Shown here one piece after another: positions 58,754-64,000 of a stretch of 64,000 nucleotides of DNA (positions are counted from its first letter, which is position 1; every line of letters begins with the position of its first letter). The notes below the pieces were generated by a model, which worked only from the letters and a program-made list of their open reading frames with translations, made no database searches and had not been told where the DNA came from. The position numbers were made by a program, and so were the translations under genes. The stretch comes from Capillidium heterosporum. Taxonomy: Eukaryota; Entomophthoromycota; Entomophthoromycetes; Entomophthorales; Capillidiaceae. Location of the stretch: positions 2,418,001-2,482,000 of the forward strand of contig WBMQ01000001.1 in the NCBI GenBank assembly GCA_016630905.1, in the 5' to 3' direction.

Positions 58754-60001
58754 TCAACTAAGTAGAGGCGACCGCCTCCTCATCCACTCATCGAAACCTT
58801 TGGGGCACTTTGAAGCATTGAGATCAATCAAATTGGGAAACGTCGTTGCATCCACTAGGTTGTTGGGAAGTCTCTCATGAGATATTCGATTGAGGCAGTA
58901 GAGATGCATACTACGGCACTTGACCAACTTGGATACAAAATCCACAAACTTTGAAGTGAAGTCGATCATAAACTCGACTTTGAATACCTGCAAGTTGAGA
59001 GAATGGTTAAAGCTGAAATCATCAGATAGGAAATGACTCGAAAGGTACAGGTACTTGAGGTTGATCAAGGTATCGAAAATAATGATTAGTTTTTGAACTC
59101 TACCTTCATCAGGGAGATTGACCGTCAACTTGACAAGATTTACTAGGCCAGATATGTCTACATAATCGTTGATCTTTTCGAAGCCAGTACAAAGTACGTC
59201 TAATTTGTCCCAGCTGTTCTTGAACGCTGTGCTTTTGAGTATGCGACTGCTTACTGTGTATCTTTCAAGGTTGGGCCAGTAACTTGACTTGGAAACGTAA
59301 TCCATCAACCACTCCGATAAAAGTCCTATAAACTCTACTTTAAGTTCGACAATATTGCCAAATATAGGTAATGGAGCTGTGGAGGAGCTGACGCTATATC
59401 CATGCAACTCTAATATCTTCAGGTTAGGAATGTCTATTCTTATATGCTGGAAGTAGGATGCCTCGAAGTTGTTGAACCAGAAAGTGAGGTGGGTTAATTT
59501 CTGGCTACAAAATTTATCCAGTTGGAAGTTGTAGTTGCTACTAAAAACGGAAAGTTTCTTCAAGTTTTGTAAATTCGAAAAGAGTTGGGCATCGATGTTG
59601 TAGTCTGAACGTATAACCATAGTATATTCATTCAAATTACCATACCTTTCAAAGTCGGTGTTCGAAAAACTTGCGAAATGGTTGGATTCGAAAATGTAAT
59701 CAGTATAAATCTTGATGTTCTTATAGACTGCTAAAGAAAAATCAAATTGACTCTTACATGAACGGGAGTTTCGAATGTGCTTGTTGTACTTGGATATAAG
59801 CACCTGTGCTTTCAAACCTTCACTGGTTAGGCTTCTTGTAACAGTGTTCAGCTTGTAATAAAATATATCTCTGAATAGGAAAGGTAGCGTAAGTTCTCGA
59901 AAATATCTGTTGACCAAAGTCAGTATGACCCAGCATTTCCGATTTAAGTTGGCAAAGATATTTTCAAGTATTAATGGCGGTAAATCAGTTATGCTGGTCA
60001 T
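58754..60001 (-). CDS. F-box/leucine-rich-repeat protein, second type
   Basis: Single exon of 415 residues. The F-box is at the very start (SITDLPPLILENIFANLNRK then CWVILTLVNRYFRELTLPFLFRDIFY). Leucine-rich repeats follow (LKKLSVFSSNYNFQLDKF, LTHLTFWFNNFEASYF, LKILELHGYSVSS, LVKLTVNLPDEGRV, LKYLYLSSHFLSDDF). Likely an SCF substrate adaptor; target unknown. It differs from the 54658 gene except for the general plan. The start Met directly before the F-box supports the chosen ATG at 60001. Confidence 0.83.
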   Translation of the reverse strand: MTSITDLPPLILENIFANLNRKCWVILTLVNRYFRELTLPFLFRDIFYYKLNTVTRSLTSEGLKAQVLISKYNKHIRNSRSCKSQFDFSLAVYKNIKIYTDYIFESNHFASFSNTDFERYGNLNEYTMVIRSDYNIDAQLFSNLQNLKKLSVFSSNYNFQLDKFCSQKLTHLTFWFNNFEASYFQHIRIDIPNLKILELHGYSVSSSTAPLPIFGNIVELKVEFIGLLSEWLMDYVSKSSYWPNLERYTVSSRILKSTAFKNSWDKLDVLCTGFEKINDYVDISGLVNLVKLTVNLPDEGRVQKLIIIFDTLINLKYLYLSSHFLSDDFSFNHSLNLQVFKVEFMIDFTSKFVDFVSKLVKCRSMHLYCLNRISHERLPNNLVDATTFPNLIDLNASKCPKGFDEWMRRRSPLLS

Positions 60002-60299
60002 CGTTGAAATGAAGTATACACTTTTGAAACTAAGCGATATATTGACAAAACTCCTGCCTGTTTGATCTAATAAATGTCAATGCTTTGACCAAAACGTAAT
60101 TCTTAGAGACTATTTAACTTTTATTGGATACTTATAAAAGTAAATACTGAAAGCTGGTAAAATAGGCTTTTAAAAAGGGCAAGTCAACAGGCTTGTGCTT
60201 TTAATTGGGTAAAAGGGAGTTCTAGATCACTTTGAGAGGTTGGAATCAGTAATTCAAATCTCAACTTGAAAGCTTTTGCCAAACTAAACAAAAACCAAC
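60002..60299. other. Divergent promoter region of F-box gene and THOC7
   Basis: About 300 bp shared upstream of two genes pointing away from each other; no clear TATA on either side. Confidence 0.45.
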
Positions 60300-61071
60300 A
60301 TGAGCGACTACAAGCTTGACTACAACAAGAACATAGAAAGTATCTTCAACAGCCGGTTCCCTTACGATGACCGTGTCCTCAAGAGGTTAGTCAAGCAGTT
60401 CAACACTCTCGCAAACTCCATAACTGACCCTTCAAAAGTGGATCAGAACAACTGTGAGGAGCACTATGAACGCATAAAATTGGAAACAGCCCAAACATTT
60501 TTAACTTTGAACAACCAGCAGCTCATATCATTAAATTTAGAGCTGGAACAGCAGCAGATTGAAAGTTCAAAGAAATTTATAGGTAACTCAACTCCAAAAT
60601 TCTTTTTAAATGAACAATTCTTTTCTAGTCAAACAAAGTCAGATTGTAGACAATCAATTGGAACAGTTCAAACTTAAAATTGCGGAAGCTAAGTTGGTAA
60701 AGATGCAAAACCAGGAGTATGCCAGCGATAAGAAACGCATTCGAGAGATTGATTCCATTCCAAAGATGGAGAAGGACATTGAAATTTTAGAGCGGTCGTT
60801 GAAGCGGCACAAAATGGAACGTGAGATGCAGGGCAGATGTGTTGCCGAAGCGAAGCGCAGGTTACAGCAGTTCTACAAGGAGCTGGATAGCTTTACTGAC
60901 TTTTTAACTTCGGTCGAAAACGACACTGAGAAAGCGGCTTCTAATCTGGCGATCGAACCTATGGAAGCCAAGGAGGAGCCTACAGAAGAAGTTAATGAGC
61001 AAGTTCCAGCTGAAGCTGCAGTTGTAACTGAGAACGTTAAAGAGGAGGGTGAGGCTACTGAGGAGTCTTAG
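60300..61071 (+). CDS. THOC7: THO complex subunit 7
   Basis: Subunit of the THO/TREX complex, which couples transcription to mRNP assembly and nuclear export. Two exons, 60300..60582 and 60629..61071, with a 46-nt intron, giving 241 residues. The N-terminus contains RVLKRLVKQFNTLAN, then a long coiled coil (ESSKKFIVKQSQIVDNQLEQ..., KLKIAEAKLVKMQNQEYASDKKRIREI, MEKDIEILERSLKRH), in which the QEYASDKKRI and following PxMEKDIEILE segment match THOC7/Mft1. The C-terminal 50 residues are Glu-rich and disordered. Length is close to THOC7 of other eukaryotes (about 200). The intron splice was chosen because it joins the two coil halves in frame. Confidence 0.85.
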
Positions 61072-61690
61072 ATAGGTGGGAAATAATACAATATATATTT
61101 GAAGTTGGGATTGAAAGCTGCTGCTATCAGATATTGTTTGATGAGTCTTACATTTTATAATTAAATTTACAAATAACTTTAGATGTGTTACTCATCTTAT
61201 AGATATACTATACTTTAGTGAAATAAATTGAGCTATTATAGTAAAAACTTTTCAAACACTATCTATTTTTTACTTTGTAAGGCGGCACTTCTCTAGAAAT
61301 TAGTGTGATTGAAATATCTCATTCCAAGGTATATTTCTTGATGGTATTAAATAAGCATATATGCTAAACATTAGCTACACTGAAGCTATATATTAAATAA
61401 CTGCACTTAAACACTCAACAGTATTCACCTTTGGTATAGCATTTAAATACATAAACGAAAGAAGCCATAACAAATAACAAATTTATTCAAATATTAGTTC
61501 AAATCTCTACAATATCACTATAGAGAATAAGGTACCCCAAGTACAGCTACTTGAGTTACCTTGGGATATATAAGGTAGAAGGTAAGTAAGCATAACGTTA
61601 AACATAACTAAGCAGCACTGCGATATAATATAGTCACCACATCAATTTGAAGTGGATGTCCAAGTTCCTAAGATACCTTTAGGCACCAGT
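61072..61690. other. Intergenic between converging genes
   Basis: AT-rich 3' flanks of THOC7 and the lipase; nothing else seen. A 10-bp near-palindrome (CAAGGTAACTC / GGTACCCCAAGTACAGC area, 61530-61570) is too weak to call. Confidence 0.4.
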
Positions 61691-62850
61691 TTAGAACCCT
61701 TTGCGGTACAGAAAAGATACCAATCGCATGTAGAAATCTACGTTGTCAAAGTCGGTCTCTGGCGATTTGAGTAAGGCTTCAGGAGTCGGCAGTTCGACGT
61801 CCCTACAGAACCTGGCGTCCCTGCAGCCGATCCAGTGGGCGATGGCGTTCAACCAGCGGTACCTTACGACAAGGTCAAAATGATTAGCGTTGACTGTCTC
61901 GACAAGTTGGCCCCAGTTGGAAGAGCTTAAAGCAACTAGACCATCATTCTTCAAACCTTGCGATTGTATAATGTACCAAGGTAAGTGTAGAGCTGAGACC
62001 ATGGGCATCTGATCGATGTAGGCGTTGTATGAGTAGTAAGCAACATCGGGGTCATTTAAGTTGTTGGGGTTGAACTTCTTTTCCATGTAATCAGTTGTCA
62101 AATTAGAGTAGGCTGGAGTATCTAATACGGACATAAGTTTCTCGAACCAAACTTGACGCTTCTTCGTATCTTCAATCGCCTGTTCACTGGTTAGTTGGCC
62201 AACTTTGAGGTGGTCACGGCACCAATCCATGAAATGTGAGCCGCGGTGGGGGGTGGCTACTGTTGTTAAAGAGTGGATAGTATAGTTCTTGGGCTTGATA
62301 GTTGAGATGAGGTATCGGGAATCTAGACCTCCCATGGAGTGGCCGACTAAGTTGATGGAACGATTTGGTAAAATTTGGCTCAAAGTTTGGTCGAGTTGAT
62401 GAGCACGTTCGGCAATAGAGCCAGTAGGTGAAACTTTGGTAACATAGACTTCGCACCCCAGTTGGGTTAAAGCCTCTGCCACCCCTTGCCAGTAGTGGAC
62501 CTGTAGCATGGGTAGTGTCTTGAAACCAATTTTGTCGAAGCCGTAGAGACCTATTTAGAAAAACAAAACATAAGAAAACTTGAATCTATGCAAAATAACT
62601 TACCATGGCATAAAACTATGGGATTCCTGGTCGCCTTGTATTCGGGTCGGACTAAGTAATAAGGATGAATTTCGTTCCCAGGTTTCCTTTTAAGCGAAGA
62701 TACTAAACCGGCGTTGTTGTTAGTTGGAAACCAGTTGGTATTGATTCCTGGGTAGGTGGAAGCGGATAGCAGAGGTAACGGTTGTAAAATTGATGCTATC
62801 GAGAACTTGTTCAAAACAGTTTGGATCTTTTGCTTTAGGGGAGCAAACAT
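61691..62850 (-). CDS. Lipase, alpha/beta-hydrolase (class 2 triacylglycerol lipase type)
   Basis: Hydrolyses ester bonds of acylglycerols. Two exons, 62604..62850 and 61691..62550, with a 53-nt intron; 368 residues. The splice builds the oxyanion-loop region PIVLCHGLYGFDKIG. The nucleophile elbow is GHSMGG with Ser at about residue 154; NDGLVALSSSNWG holds the likely catalytic Asp and NANHFDLV the His. SLTTVATPHRGSHFMDW is typical of bacterial-type true lipases (Burkholderia/Staphylococcus group) and fungal relatives. The N-terminal 40 residues (KQKIQTVLNKFSIASIL) are basic-amphipathic, not a clear signal peptide, so an intracellular or mitochondrial place is possible. No lid region is recognised beyond the helical stretch after TPHRGS. 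Confidence 0.9.
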
Positions 62851-64000
62851 CGTTGATGTGAGAGGGGTTGAGCTGGTAGTGAATTGGAGACGTCGTCGAA
62901 ATGTAGGAAGAGGGGCGTTCTAAAGGTGGGTATTAAGTAGAAATAATTTTATGTTGCTTGGCGCCAATTAATTATGTTGAAGAGGTAAGAGCCCAAAAGT
63001 TGTATGAGAAAGTAAATAAAGAGCTCCTAAAATGGCTTGATTCAGCTGAACATGATGGAATAGTTAATAGCTTGTGATTCGATTACTGGTTTGGTAATTT
63101 GTAATTTGGGATCTTCGAAAATTGCACTATGGGTAGCCAACGATATGCAACTATTTTCAAAGATGACATAATTATTAAAGGCCACTTGATTCCTATGGAG
63201 AATACTTGACAACTGTGATTACTTTATTGAAGTTCAAATTATCCGTTGGGGAACTTGGTCCAGCGGATCTACCACTTTTAGATTAATTGGTTGCCACAAG
63301 TTCCTTTCAGTGTCAGTTTACACTAGGTTGAAGCCACAAACATGTAGTCAAACTAAACAAACTTCAACAAGAGCTTGAAAGCATACCATCAGATCCAATA
63401 GGAAGACATACCTTGTCTGCGATGTGTCCAAGGGTTGTGGAAAACACTTGAGATTGTCAATATTTGGCTAAGTTTCTATTTGAACCGAAAAATATTAATT
63501 TAGTTTATGGAGGTGTGGAGCCAATCAATATTTATGCAGTGGCAGTTCAATAGCTGTGGGATGCACCTCCATGTGATGGATTGGGAACACTCCATTCAAT
63601 AAGCCTTACAAATTTGGATGGACCTAATTATCCGAAAATTTGGAATATAATTTCATATTAAAAGCTGAAGGGTGAGTTGGCGAAAGAATGAGTAGATTAT
63701 ATCGATATAGAATAGCTAAAATATACTTTCTATCATCAAGGATAAGTTTATCTTATAACAAACTTTAATACTATTTTAGGCTTTATTACTATGTTATTTT
63801 AATATCTACTGCTAAAAGTTTAACAAAAGCAGCTTATATATCAAAGTAAAATCGAGCTAGTATATATATGTATATAAATGGATGTGAAATTTCAGTATCC
63901 ATCACAACATATATATATTACTTTAACCAGTGATTTCAAGCATTGAACTACAGGTCACAAATTTTGAAACCAAGTTTAAACTGGTAGTGTGATGGCATCG
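62851..64000. other. Intergenic to window end
   Basis: Upstream region of the lipase. Near 63345-63445 a short plus-strand frame (KLNKLQQELESIPSDPIGRH) looks coding-like but is bounded by stops; it may be a remnant. Nothing else supported. Confidence 0.4.

Overview
This is a 64 kb nuclear window from a fungus with AT-rich spacers and compact, intron-bearing genes. Reading GT...AG introns by frame gives lengths of about 38 to 61 nt, usually with a CTAA-type branch site 10-20 nt before the acceptor. Highly expressed secreted-protein genes have clear TATA boxes. Trypsin-like protease, F-box/LRR proteins, lineage-type 7TM receptors, an S1 protease and TRAPPC11 together suggest an early-diverging filamentous fungus; an Entomophthoromycotina/Conidiobolus-like genome is my best guess, but it is inference without any search.

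Layout. 0-5 kb: 3' part of a trypsin-like protease converging on a small MLRQ/B12D-type mitochondrial protein, then eIF2B delta on the minus strand. 5-9 kb: gene-poor, with a decayed two-exon gene. 9-19 kb: an unrecognised 470-aa protein, a tRNA-Gly(GCC), the seven-exon TRAPPC11 gene and a seven-exon glyoxalase II. 19-33 kb: two genes for secreted proteins built of 66-residue six-cysteine repeats, separated by a spacer with pseudogenes (a decayed F-box/LRR gene and the second copy of the decayed two-exon gene). 35-41 kb: two head-to-head 7TM receptor paralogues with matching introns. 41-49 kb: a small eight-cysteine secreted peptide, twin 98-aa secreted proteins on a 346-bp inverted repeat, an ELO elongase and a third, short cysteine-repeat protein. 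49-54 kb: a P5-type ATPase with a signal peptide and cysteine-rich head. 54-63 kb: two intact F-box/LRR genes, one F-box pseudogene, THOC7 and a lipase.

Housekeeping genes (eIF2B, TRAPPC11, GLO2, THOC7) are scattered between fast-evolving families (secreted cysteine-rich proteins, F-box/LRR, receptors) that show local duplication, inversion and decay. There is no operon-like organisation.

Two genome-wide observations stand out. First, decayed copies differ from their relatives almost only by transitions (26 of 26 differences in the two clearest alignments), as expected from cytosine deamination or a RIP-like process. Second, several otherwise good genes carry single-base frameshifts, and two stretches inside the large repeat gene look like normal repeat units peppered with small deletions; this is most simply uncorrected long-read consensus error, so these genes may be intact in the organism. 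The most novel content is the secreted 66-residue cysteine-repeat family and the unusual P5 ATPase.
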